Assembly (NCBI GenBank): GCA_023079485.1 | Contig: CM041083.1 | Location: forward strand, 144,784,052-144,848,051 | DNA: 64,000 nucleotides | Reading direction: 5' to 3' | From: Archilochus colubris | Taxonomy: Eukaryota; Chordata; Aves; Apodiformes; Trochilidae | Shown here: one piece after another, positions 1 to 12,500 of the stretch | How the letters are laid out: each line of letters starts with the position of its first letter | How positions within the stretch are numbered: the first letter of the stretch is position 1 | Notes under the pieces: generated by a model | What the model was told of the DNA's origin: nothing | The model's input: the letters and a program-made list of their open reading frames with translations, nothing else | The model's database searches: none | Program-made: the position numbers and the translations under genes

Positions 1-388
1 TGAAACAGTTCTGCATTTAGATCAAGTATTCATGGGGAAAAGCAGCCCTGTGCTCCTGTACCTCAACAAGGCTGTCACATAGCATACTGACAGTAGTGAA
101 ATTGCAGGAATGCTAGCCCAGGTGTGAGAAGCAGTGCAATGACTGTGTTGCAGTCTCTTTCCCAGGCTGAGGTGACTATAAATTACAGGAACTCCTTTGC
201 CAGTGGTAGCTCTCATGAGCCACCTAAACCTGAACTGTTTTTTGCATGGATGTACACCATTACCTATGGGATTACTGGAATTTCTAGACATTTTTTTATG
301 GATCAAAAGAAAATTCAGTACTAGATGTCTCATAAAAGTTCTGGGTTTAGGGATTAACTCACCACTGATGATGCTAAATCATCTTACG

Positions 389-412
389 TGGAGTCGCCTG
401 TTGGTGACTCCA
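389..412. repeat. Short inverted repeat (hairpin)
   Basis: Arms tggagtcgcc (389-398) and ggtgactcca (403-412) pair over ten positions with one G-T wobble around the four-base loop tgtt. It is short, and no gene sits beside it, so it may be chance. Confidence 0.4.
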
Positions 413-1043
413 GCTGTAACGTTGTAAGGAGTGCTTCTTGCGTGGGGCAAATGCGCAGGTGATATAAGACCCGGCCACATCTCTCTAGCTCAGTGTCTGA
501 TACAAAGAAGTTTTAAAAACACTAATCTGCTTTTTATCTCTATTCTTAAGACAGAAGTAAGACAGGAGTTTCATGACTGCTAGCTGAATGGAGTCTTAGG
601 TGTATGTGAAAATTATAGTCAAAATTTGAACACAAATCCTTAAATAAGTCTGCAAATGAGAATAAAGGAGTACAAATCAGAATACAAAGCTATGGACAAA
701 ACACCTCTGCAACTTCTTGCTTTTGAAAAGCCAATATTTGATATAAGACTTCTTTAAAAAAAAGCAAACCTTCCCAACTTAAAACTACAAAAAATACTTC
801 TGTGTTGCAAATGAAGGAGTAGGCTAGTCTGAATGGTATTTTCTAACTTGAATAAATTTGTATCACTTTATCTATTTGCTGTATTTAATATAAATTTTAT
901 CTCATTTGTCTCGTCTCTGGTAAAAGTTTAGTCAACACGTGCACTCAGTCCAAACATTAATAGGATATTGGTGCTCCTGTCAGTGCCAAGAAAACTCCAA
1001 TTTCTCTGGCTCATCTGAACTGATATTAATTTGAGGAGTGTTA

Positions 1044-1084
1044 ACAAAAAAACAAAAAAAAAAACCAAAAACAAAAAAACCCCA
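1044..1084. repeat. A-rich low-complexity tract
   Basis: Runs of A interrupted by single or double C. It is simple-sequence DNA. The lysine-rich open frame across it (1031-1261 plus) is a composition artefact. No retroposed sequence is recognisable upstream that would make this a poly-A tail. Confidence 0.7.
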
Positions 1085-2479
1085 CACCTGCCCTTTTGTG
1101 ACCTATGCACTGTTTTGTTTACATTTCTGTGTGAATTTATGCAATTATGGCAGAGGCTAAACAGTCATCTTCCATCATATTCGCTCAGTAAATCAGACCT
1201 GTATCTGATCCTGAATCACAGCTTTTCTGATTACACTTTGTGTGGTGTTTCTAACGCATGACTGAATGCTTGCTTTGTTCATCTTTTCCCTGGTAGCAGC
1301 CTGTTTTCTCATTAACCCTTTCTCAATAAGATATGTGTCAAGTCCTATCCTGGAGGAAAGGATGAAGTCAACCAGATAGTTATTGCAGTTACAGTTCAGT
1401 CACATTTAGGAGTTTGGCACCTTGTTGACTCAGTTGCAGTACTATAGATTTTCCCACACTGTTTACTTGACACTTGCAAGTCCAGCCTGTACCAACTTCT
1501 ATTGTATTAAGCAAACACTCCTCCTGCACTAAAATTCCACTCATTGTTAGCACTAAAGTAACAGGATTTTCTCCAGTTCACAGACAGCAGAACCTATTGT
1601 TATAAGAAAACTCTCTCAAGATGGAATCTGAAAAGAATCATATGACCCAGAAAAGGATTAGGCTTCAGGAAGTCTTTGGGCTTTACCATTTTGTGAAGGC
1701 ATCCCCAGAGAGATCAGAAAATAATAAAGTAAAACATATTTCTGGACTGAAGCCCATTCCAAAATAGATTATAGGCACTTTCAATTGTGTGAAAAAAGAA
1801 CATGTAATGGTTACTAAATGAAACTATGACTTCGGCAAGGGAGATCATAGTGATTTACCACAAGTGAGGTCAATAAACTTTAATAAAAGAACGTTTTTAC
1901 TAAAGGGAAGAAACAAAATCATCTTTGTGAAAGTAACAGCAATTACAGGGCAACTGCATCACATACGCAACCCCTACTGCTTAAAGAGTCGTCAACAATT
2001 CCTTCTTAGAATGAACTTCAGTAGTTTTAAGTTAACTTCCATTTTCTTCAGCACATAAAATGGCTGTGTTTTCATTAAATTTTTTGGAGTTATGCTTATG
2101 AATTTAAAGTTTGCTTGAAGTAGATATAGGCAGACTCTGCCAATAAGACATAGCTCAGCTTTTTTAACTTGTAAGGAGGTATCACTGATTTTTTTCTCAC
2201 TGATAGGGATCAGTACTGTGAGCTAGACAGCTTTATTGAGTAATATATTTTAAATAGAAATTATAGATAAAAGTTTCTATAAATAAAAATTATAAATAAA
2301 AATAAACAAAGGTCTATCAGAAATTGTGGGAAAAGAAACAGCTAACTCATGTAAAAGAAAATACATACTTTTAGACAGAGACAAAAATTCACCTATACCT
2401 GTAACACAGAGCATCTCTGATATAATTATATAATTATCTTTCCATCAACATCAGCATTTTCTGCAAACTGGTAAAAAAG

Positions 2480-3200
2480 TATAGGCTGCAGTAAGAGGTG
2501 TGAAAGTGAAAACTGGGGTGCCCAGTCATTTTCCTGAGCTAGAGATATGGGATGGAACACACTGCCTCTAAGAGAAGCTTGGAGCCCAGCCCCCACCTCC
2601 TTCACTCTCAGCCCACCAGGCAGCACTATTCGCAACAGGGATGTACACTAAGAGGCAAGGCAGCACCAGGTCTGCGTAGTAAAAACCCCATCATCTAGAG
2701 CTCTAGCATGGCTTTTTCTTCTCATTCAGCATCCATAGACAGTTCTTCCCCTGGCTTTGTGCCATCCTCCTGTGCTGGCCAGCCCTCCCTGAGCAGGTGG
2801 CACAGTGACAGGGCCTTGGCCGCTCTTCTACTGAGCCCTGGAAGAAGGGACCACGCAGGGTTTCTCAGCACCAGCAAATTGGATCCTATTGTCCCACTGA
2901 AGCTTTCAAAAAAAGCTCAAAGAAGCCAAGCCAAGCTAAATAGGAGCATGGGAAGCTGAGGAGTGCAGCTCTCTCCCTGCTGCTCATGCAATATTCCACC
3001 CGCATGGCTCTTCCTGAAACAGGTACCATGCCAAAAACCACTCCTCGAGGAACGCTGAAATCTGAGCAACAGGCTAACAGCAGAGAGATTGTTAGCCTTC
3101 ATGTTTCTACTAGGATAACATAAGGAAAGATCAGACAGCACTCCCTTCCAATCTCTCACTTCCCTAAGTTTAATGCTGACCACCACTGTGCATATGCAGG
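2480..3200. other. Locally GC-richer block without a recognised gene
   Basis: This stretch is visibly richer in G and C than its flanks and carries overlapping open frames on both strands (2426-2635 minus, 2708-2959 plus, 2917-3186 minus). None resembles a protein I know, none has a clear signal peptide or domain, and they contradict each other in strand. It could be an old unrecognised repeat or regulatory DNA. Confidence 0.35.
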
Positions 3201-6200
3201 AAGATCTTACAGTGGGAAAATGTTCTCTACAGAGACAGAACTACAGAGTCAACTAACACAGGACACATAGAAAGTTGTCACATTTGTCTGTGTGCTTCCC
3301 CTTACCTTGTGGTGGAGCCTCAGCTTCTGGTCACCCTTTCAGTGAGAAGAGGTGTGTGGTGTGAAGCCCCCAAGCTCCACCTGGTCCAGATGATCATTCT
3401 CATGTTATTTTCTCTGGACACTTTGTGTATACAGGTTAGAAGAGTTTTGGCTGGTACTTAAGCTTGTAGATATAAACTATGCTTTTATTTTTATTCTTTG
3501 AAATCCTATCAGAAGCCTAAAGCCTTTCTTACAGCAGATGTGTTCATTTTTAACCTAATAAATAATTTTATATTACTCACTGGAAGGTAGGAATCCAATT
3601 TTCTTACACCACTATTTTGAAGGTATTTGAAATGACTCGTATTATAAATCTTTTTGAAAGATATATGCCTGGGGTATGGTGAGGATACACAGGAGCCAGC
3701 AGGGTGAAAGGAAATGTAGCTACAATAAGCAGATGGGTGGACAGATGGGCATGAGAGGAAGAAATAATATTAATCTGCAAAATAGATAATAAAAGTTCCA
3801 GGAAGTAAAAAGTGAAAATGAAAAAGTGATGGTCTAAACATGAAGGATGAGATGGTTTACCCAGTAGGCTAGTAGGGATTCAAGGTTTCTGTTGCATTCA
3901 AAGAGGAGAGAATGAAGAACAGAAAAAGAAAAAGAAAAAATCTTTGTCCCCATTTTAAATGTTGCTCAAGTTTATTAATTTAAAAAGAACATATTTCCAG
4001 GCTACAATACTCAGCTGTGGATGTGAATACTCAGTATGCTCATGTTAATTAAGGATAAAACAAATCATTCTGAAATTAATGGAATGCTTTGGCTTCCAGG
4101 TTTCAGGTTTTTCGAGTTGGGCTCTTAAGGAGGTTGAGACATTGGACTCAGTGGGAGCAGGGTTCATACATTCAACATGTAAAGGTCATATGATTTATTA
4201 TAATGCCCTAACGTGAAAAATAGGTCCACTGTCCACATGGCAGGAGGGTTATATCCAAACAGGATTTGCAGCTCCCAATAGGTATGGACTTGTCTCTTTC
4301 TGTGAAAACTTAAGTACCAGATTTGATGCCCTGAAAGTATCAGCTAAGTTTAGCGAAAAAGTTTGAGAGTAGCTATGATTCTTTTGTAGGAATACATTAA
4401 ATATATTCTAAGAATTTGTAATCGGTAAGTTTTTATGAGCAAACACACCCATTGTTCATCCCTTTCAATACAGTAGTGGGTAAAGAAATTAATTTTTACA
4501 GGAACAATGGGGTTTATGGAAAATAATGGAGATCTCTTATTTGTTATATAGTGTTAATTTAAATAAAAAATGTATTAATAATTCTTCTTTCAACTCTTTT
4601 TTCTTTTCTAATTTTCAAATTTGTTGGCCAAAGGAGCTTAAGGACTATTCAAAACCAGTGTATTAAATACAGTTCAAAGTAAAATAGACTCACCTATGAC
4701 AAAGGGAAATAAATTTGAGAAGCTCTTGGGATCTCTGAAAGACTGTAATAACTGTGTCCATTTTTACCTGATTCTATTGTTCAGGTTTTATGGTATGGTT
4801 ATGCAAGACAACTAATAATCCAGACTCACCAACACTAATGAATAGTATGGCTAAATGAAGCCAACTAAAACCCTTACCCCACCCAGACACATCTAAGAAA
4901 TGTGAACATTGCAGAATATGGTTAGTCTCATGCCTGTACAATCTCTGTATAAATCATAGAGGAAATGGAAGTTATGACCAAGGTAGTATTTAGCAAGCTT
5001 GCATATGTTATTAGAGCTTTGCTGAGCCACGACTTAATAAGCACTCACCTTGGGATTGTTGGCACTTTACCCTCAAATTATCTCCTCTAATAACGGATAT
5101 AAAGAGGAGCTCTTTTGCTTGACACTGCAAACCATGTTGCTGCATTTCCTCTCATTTAGCTAGTATTTTGGTGAATAAAACTGAACAGAATTTCCCTTAT
5201 TTTTCTCTCCTCAGGAAGGACAAAGTTAAAGGACTCAGAAATGGAGTTAAATGCAAGTATTTTAAATACAATAAATGCACTAAACCTATATGGGGAATAA
5301 AATTCTGTACATACCTAAATTTTTTTTTAAGTTGTCTAAACTTGAAAGAGGGCTTTTACCTGGAAGTTTGCCTAATTTTTCTGATTACATCATTCTATTT
5401 AACAGAAGTTGTTGCCTCTCTCCATAAACTTTGTCCAGCCAATGTTCATGGCTAAGCCATCCAACTCCTTCCCAATGAAAACATGTTTTAACAACCCAAC
5501 CTTAACTGGAACACAGACGTTCACCGAAAACTTTATTATACCAAGAATTATGTAACTACTTTCAGGACACAGGAATCTCTACTCATCTACCTGCCATGAG
5601 AAACTCCCAATGACATACAGGTAATAGTGAGCCCAACTGAAATAATTTCAAGTCCCATCTCAGAGGAACTAAAACACCTTCATCCAAATGCACCCCTGAA
5701 ATGCTCAGTTTTCATGAAGTTCCTAATTCTCCTAAGTATGATCAGAAAAAAAGTGTCCCAGTGAAAGAGATTTTTAAGCTTTGATGGAAATCAGAGGAAT
5801 ACAGAAAGGCACCCACAAAGTGACCTTATGATGTAGTATATTATTTTTGTACTTACAGCATTTATTCAGCAATGTGAAAAAGAGTTAAGTATACAGCCCA
5901 GCACACTACACCAAGCCATCAGCAGTGAAGTATGCTGTGTGAGAACTAAATCATCTTCACAACCTTTGTGTAAGCAACTTGTAGAATTAGTTCTACATAT
6001 GAAAAAATGTTCTTCTGAAATACACTGATTCTGTCCACATGATTTCTAGATGAATATCCTGTTGAATAAATACAGTTAGTGTTTGAATTAATAAATAATA
6101 AAAAAAAAACCACTGAATTTGCATTTCCTGTAATATCTCGTATTTTAGATGTTCTACTGAAATAAAAATAGAATCCAAACCAGCTTATGGTTTTGCAAGA

Positions 6201-6426
6201 TTGATCTCTACTCTGTCTACTATGTAAGACCATGACCCTGCAAAGAAGGGGTCTGCATGCTTGCTATTATTCTCATAAATGTCAAAGGGTTTATTCATGG
6301 TGTGCATAGATATGCAAATGCACAGTCCTTTTGCGCTCAGGGACTAAACTGGTGGCATTCACGGTTATCTCTGTGTTTATTTTTGCATTTTACTTACATT
6401 TTCAAAACCTATTTTCTTTCATTCTG

Positions 6427-6498
6427 TGGTTTGGTTTCGGGTTTTTTTTTGGAGGGGGGGGAGTTGTTGTTTTTGGTTTTGTTTTTTTTTTTTTTTCT
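6427..6498 (+). repeat. G/T-rich low-complexity tract
   Basis: Oligo-T runs broken by short G runs, including a run of eight G near 6453-6460, followed by about sixteen T. Similar G/T tracts recur at 26822-26867, 32025-32065 and 36916-36950. The open frames across it (6257-6544, 6331-6516 and 6426-6629 plus) encode only F, G, V and W-rich low-complexity protein and are artefacts. Confidence 0.7.
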
Positions 6499-6514
6499 CT
6501 GTTTGGCTTGTTTT

Positions 6515-6544
6515 AAATATATATATATATATGTATATATATAA
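6515..6544. repeat. (TA)n microsatellite
   Basis: About fourteen alternating TA units interrupted by one G near 6533. It directly follows the G/T-rich tract, making one compound simple-repeat block of roughly 120 bases. Confidence 0.8.
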
Positions 6545-9439
6545 ATTTCCATCAGATAAGTTTGATCTGTCTTGGCAGATGTACAGATCTGTCAGGTTTT
6601 ATCCAGAGGCTCAAGGGAGATTTGCATAGAGCTGGAAAGAGACCTAGCAGAGAGACTGGCTTTTTTCTTTCTCCTGTTTTACGCTCCCCATATTTTCCTC
6701 TTTTGCTTTCTTTGCTGAATGCCTTCCTTTCCTTTTCCATTCTTTCAGTCCCTGTTTGTAGAAGTTGATTTCTTCACTTTCCCAATCACCTCTGTCCTTC
6801 TATGCAATCCCCAACACTCCCCACTGGCTCGGTAGCATATGGTCAGGGACAGATACATATGGTGATAAGTTACTCTCAAGGAAACAGTCACATAATAAAG
6901 GGGGTAAAGAACAGTTCATTGTTAAGATTCCATCTAAATGACATTGCTTCAAAAGCAAGAGGAACAGACCAGTAGAAATTGGCATAATCTGGTCTGTGGA
7001 GTCATTTTATGAAGATAAGGCTGGCAAGGGGAGATAAGTAGGCTGCATGTAAAATATGTAATAGCACTGTCTTTGAGCAGCCATGTGAGTAGTTTTTTTC
7101 CTTGGACAAAGTAAAAGGAAAGAAAGACCAAGCCAATTCTGTATGTAGAGGATTGGTATACCGGGTAGAAGATTTGACAATACAAAATACATCTTGAGAA
7201 ATATTTCCCTTTACTAGTGTTTTCCTTAATTCACTTTCAACCATTTGTAGAAGTATAGAAATCTTTAGCCTGGTAACAACAGCCTGTGCTACACTCTCAC
7301 ATATTTGATTTCCTCAGAGTTATATTCACTTTGCATCCTTGCTTAGCTCTGGACCATTCATAGAGAGCCACAAGACCCAACATGTCTGCACCCCAAAAAA
7401 TATCCTCAGTGAAGTGGTGAAGTCATAGATATCATAGATAAGTACATGCATACACATTACATTAATTCTGTGGTTTTTAAAATTTTAGCTGTAGCAGTAT
7501 AAAGTTATATCCTCAGTAATGATTGTGCTGTAGACTTTGTACATACTCCCCTGCCATTAAAGCAATTTTCTTCTCAAAAATGGCTTCCAGATTAAAGCTT
7601 AGTGTTTTGCTTATCCATGTAAAGATGGATATTTCCTCATTCCTTCTCTGAACCCACCTCTCTACAGGAGCATAGTACAGAAACATCAGTGAATGCTTCT
7701 GAAAATCCTATATGTAAGTGACCCATTTCACTGCAATATGGGACAGTGGTATGATGTTCTGATGTTCATATGGTTTACACTGATATCTCCTCAAGAAACA
7801 TGTTGCTGTATTGTTTTCGTGATGGAGAATAATCTATGTGTAAAACATTTCTGTTACCTAAATTAGTGAGTCTTTCTCTATCTATTTTGAGACTTTCTTC
7901 AATATAGATTAGCTTCAAGTATTTCAAAATAGCCAACCCAGGTTGGCAGAGGCAGTGGGATTTTTTGTAAAACTAAAATAATTCAAATATTCTACTCTCT
8001 CAATGACCCTGACATTTCTGTTTTGTTATTAATTCGATGAGAGATGTCAAATCCTTGTGCCTTTAATGTCCATCACCAGATTGAATAAGATGCCTTTCAT
8101 GTTTACTTAGGGTCTAATATTTATGTTTACTCTAAATCTATGAAGCAGTAGCTACTGCAAAGATCAGAAGTGCATGCTACATATTCATCTCTGCTGCCTG
8201 GATGTAATGAATCCAGCAAGCCAGATGTGTACAAAGAACAACTCCATAGTAATATCTTTCCAAATACTGAATGATGAGATCTAACAGAACTCAGCTCTTT
8301 CTTCTTTTTTAAGTCATGAGAGCAATTTGTTTCTTGGGTGGGACCATCTACATTTCTTCCTGCAAGATATTATTTTTCATCCTATTATGAGTATAGTTAA
8401 TGAGAGTATAACAACAGTAGCTTTCTTTCTGGTGTCACTTTGCTGGGTGAAGGCGAAGAGAAAGGGTGGAAGTCAAGATGAGTGGTAGATAAGACCGAGT
8501 TATTGTTTCTGTTACTTTTCACGTGTAATTAATTAGGAAGTTTACAAAGGGCTAAAGAAAGCTGCACACAGACAGGGATACAGCTGAGAAACACCAGCAA
8601 TCACCTTGGGGAGAAACCTACACTTTAGAGACATTCTGAACTGCTTTAGAGGAGTATCAGCTGGAAACTATAGTTTGAAATGTGATTAAAAGAAACATAT
8701 TCTGATTATAGCTGGCTTCAGTGTGAACTGTGAACTTCTTCATGATATGAGAAATATGTTCCATACTTCAATGAGACTGACAAGAAAAATGATCAATACT
8801 TCTATATGATTTTTTACTCTGGCTGCTACTACAGTGGATTTTCACACTTTTTCAAAGGATCTTAAAAGGCATCCACAAGGTATATGTTTAAAATAAGATT
8901 TAATTCCATATTTTGTTAAAGTAGTTCTTCCTTCAATAGATACTTCAGTAGAAATGGAGCATTTTCAGTGCCTTAGAGAAAACTTCCATAAGCATTGATT
9001 CACTTGGGAGGATGAACATATATTTCCTGCAGTTTTTCATATCTTTCCTCAGAGTCACATAAATTTGACTTCATTTTTTAGGTAACTGACAGTGATAAGA
9101 AACTTTATATCAAAAAACAGCCTTTTTAGTCCTCTGGGACATTTCTGAAAGTTTTTCCAAATGCATGTTTCAGAACACTGAAATTCAGAAGAATATGGAT
9201 ATTTGGTGATGTCAATAAATTCTTAGGAATAATTATATCTTTCAGACATCTGCTTTTGAAAAGTTGATTACCACATATACCATGCCAGCTAGACGACTTA
9301 TCTATTAAAATGGGTGCATTCTGGCCTCTATTCCTACAAAATGCTTAATCTTAACAACTTAATTTGACTTGCAAACAAAGATCATGTCTGCTTCTGGTTT
9401 AGCAAAACAAGTCTCTGCAGAACCCTGAGATCCTGAAAA

Positions 9440-9525
9440 GCTCTATTGTGGAGAAGTAATGTAACTTGCACATGCTCCAGGTTAAGTACAAATCAAAGCC
9501 TATCAAGTCAATACTGTTGGACACA
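9440..9525 (-). mobile_element. Possible MIR-family SINE relic (weak)
   Basis: The segment with gtaacttgcacatgctcc, followed by a pattern like agta-caaatcaaagcc, resembles from memory the reverse complement of the MIR core (the 'taacttgcccaaggtcacac ... agtaag...ccgggattcgaac' order). Similarity is patchy and no flanking duplication is visible. It could be chance in AT-rich DNA. Confidence 0.25.
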
Positions 9526-9529
9526 TTGG

Positions 9530-12500
9530 AAAATTAATTTAATAAATTACTGGTAAAATTATCAGTGTTCATTTTGTACTTGCACATGATCATTTTACAA
9601 ATATAGCAATCGATAACAAGAGCAAGAAACTGTAGAACATAAGCTTATTACAAAATAGATTCAGTAAATTTATAAAAAAAAAACTATACTTCTTTAAATA
9701 ACCAAGCCAGCTGTTGGATGAATTATGGTATGTATTTAGGACCACATTTTTTGAGCAAGAAAATAAAAGCAGACAAACTGGATTATAACAATGGCTTACT
9801 TAACATAGTTACTCTGTCTCCAGTAATGACCACCATGAGATAATATTGTGCTTAGGATAATACAATTCTTACCCTGGCATTTTATCTCAATTTTTTAGTA
9901 ATCCAAGTGTTAGGAATTCCTTGAGGCAGAATTTCTATACAGTTAGGTCTTGCAGGCTTTGATATTTGTTTTGTTTTGTTTTAATAAATCTATTCTTATG
10001 ATTTTTAACATTAAGTTTTGACAGCTGCATTGGTACTGTCATTAACACAGTTCAGGAAAACCCTATTATCCAGCTGATTAACACAACTCTTGAAAAAAAG
10101 TAAAAATAGCAGTAGTGGACTTTCAGTATGGAGGTACAAGTTGCAGAGCAGAGACATTCCTCTGAGTCAGCTTCATAAATTTGCATGGTGATTTAATTCC
10201 TTTGTAGCTAACATGAAAGAGATGGGAGAGCTGGTTGACTAACAAATAAATTTCTTTGAAGGAAAGAGAGGATTTTCACACATTTTTTATGAGAACATCA
10301 CACCTGAAAGGATTACATGTGACATCCAAATTCAGCTACCCATCCCTTTTTCTCAGCGTCTCTATAAAGCTTTCTTCCACTCTGCCATTTGCAGCTGAAG
10401 CCATTATCATGCCACACCTCGATGTCGGCAGCACCACAGTCTCCCTGAGGAAGGTATTTCTCAACCCAGTTCATGCAAACTGAGATTAGTTTATCAGATG
10501 AGCAGCATGCCTATCTCCTTGGAAGGGGAACATGAGTTTCTTCTTCCTGATACACCAGGATAAGTGTAACAACACAGTATTGAGAACTTGTACAATTTTT
10601 ACCTTGACGATGGGAGGGTACGGAGAGATGCCAACACAATCTATATGACTGAAAACAAATGTGTCTCTACTAAATATATGGCACTTAGTGATTGGTTATT
10701 ATGTGATGACCACACTTTTTACTTTAAAGCTAATTGGTTAATTAATAGCAATGAACACCTATAGATTACCTAATGCTAATTCAGTCCACAATTTAGCTGC
10801 AACAGCTTTTCCACATCTCCTTGTCTTCTGCACGTAGCTCATCTCCATTTGTAACTTTTCAGTTGCTTCAAGGTCTTTAGCTCAGCAGAATTTACAAAAC
10901 CACCTTGTCTTTTATAAAACAACATTTTCATACATTAGGGTTAAAACAGTATAATTTTGTGAAGCAGCATAAAACAGCATTGTCTAACCTTATAACATTT
11001 TCTGACACTACCAGCTGTGTCTATTCATAACTCTCATCGCACATTGCTTAACATTACCAGTATTTCTCATGGCTCGTTCACAATGTGGCCTATATGGCCG
11101 TTCATTTCACAAAACCCCCACATCCCTACTGATCTACCTTTTATTCTTCTCCACTTGTCTTGTCACTATCCTGTTTTCTAGATGTATCCAGTCTACCTTG
11201 CTATTCAGGAAAGATAATCTCCCCAGAGCTCAGGCAGAAATTTGCTTCACAACTATGATTTCTTCATATTTAAATTCCAATTGAAGACCCCAAGGTCTTC
11301 TGATATCCCTGAACTGGTTAGGAAAGTGCAGTTGGCTGGAGGGCTGATCAAGACTAAAGTCACAAGTCTAGTATGTCTTACACCCTATGTATGTAAGTTG
11401 TGTGTTCACCTTTCTACATCATCTACTTGAGTTCCATAGTGTTTTGTAAGTGGTGTAAAAATAGTAGAAAGGACTTAATGACAAATATATGGAATTTAAA
11501 ATTATATGAACAGGAGACATTGCAATCTTGAATTTTGGGCTTCAGAAGAATCTTCCTGTCCTAGATCTCTAAAGATACTAGTTCTGAATTCTATTAATAT
11601 ATTAATATTAATATACTCAAACTAAGAGCTACTGATAGTTAAAAAATTCCTGACTAAATATTTTGGTTTAAAGCAGAGTTTTGAAAAAATAGGAATTACA
11701 GCCTCCCCATGGTCCCAAGCACATTGTTTTCATTTCTAAAAAACAAATGTGAAAACAACAAGAGTTTCCAATTTTTCCATTTTTGAAAATGAAAATGTGA
11801 AAACTTAATGTAAAAGCAAAACAGTGCTAAACAGGAGCCATTTTGAAATTATCAGAAGAAATAAAGCTCTCTTCCAAGTGCTGCTACAAAGCTATGGAGA
11901 AAGTCAGAAAGGCTGGAAGTCCAGCCCATGTGTGCCAGGTGTTTAACAGTGCCATCCAAAGGTTTCAGGAAACATTTGTAGGAAGAGAGCTAATACCAGT
12001 CAGTTTAGAAATTTCTAATACATGCTTTTTAAAAGCTATGTCTCGTCTCTCAATACCACTTCTGCTTGCCTTGGAGGTGAAAGGCCAAGGGATAATCTGC
12101 TGTACTGTGCCCTGGTTTGAGTTTCTGAAAACATCTTAAAGTCTTGGCAGGATTATCTCTGTTTAGCCTTAACCCTACCCCATGGAGAACACTGCTTTGT
12201 AAAGACCTCAACAAAACTCATGTGATGAAGCCAATGAAGCTTCCTCAAATCTTAGCTGGTTGAAAAAGTGATGGGTTTGCTGGTATGTCATCGTATATCA
12301 TCATATAATAATAACAGTATTTGAGGAGTTAAATAAAACACCACTGACTAAACAGGGCTGTATTATTCAAACCAAAAATGTGATCCATGTCGTATTATTT
12401 CTACATGTTTCTCCCCGTAAGCAGGTAGGTAGTTAGGTATATAAGTAATGCATTCCCTTCTTTACTCCAGCATCTACTTTTATAACTGCTTTTATCATGG

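Larger units (their letters stand above)
1..2420. other. Intergenic DNA, no gene recognised
   Basis: AT-rich sequence with many stops in all frames. The few open frames are under about 105 codons and show no familiar domain. The only structures I see are a short hairpin at 389-412 and an A-rich oligo tract at 1044-1084. No splice-bounded coding exon or CpG-rich promoter is visible, although unaligned regulatory DNA cannot be excluded. Confidence 0.6.
3201..9435. other. Intergenic DNA, no gene recognised
   Basis: AT-rich unique-looking sequence. The longest open frames are about 95 codons. Only simple sequence stands out: the G/T tract at 6427-6498 and the TA repeat at 6515-6544. I see no known repeat family in the remainder. 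Confidence 0.6.

Noticed and set aside
6515..6544. TATA-like sequence as a promoter
   Set aside because: It is a long TA microsatellite without a downstream gene or CpG-rich context.
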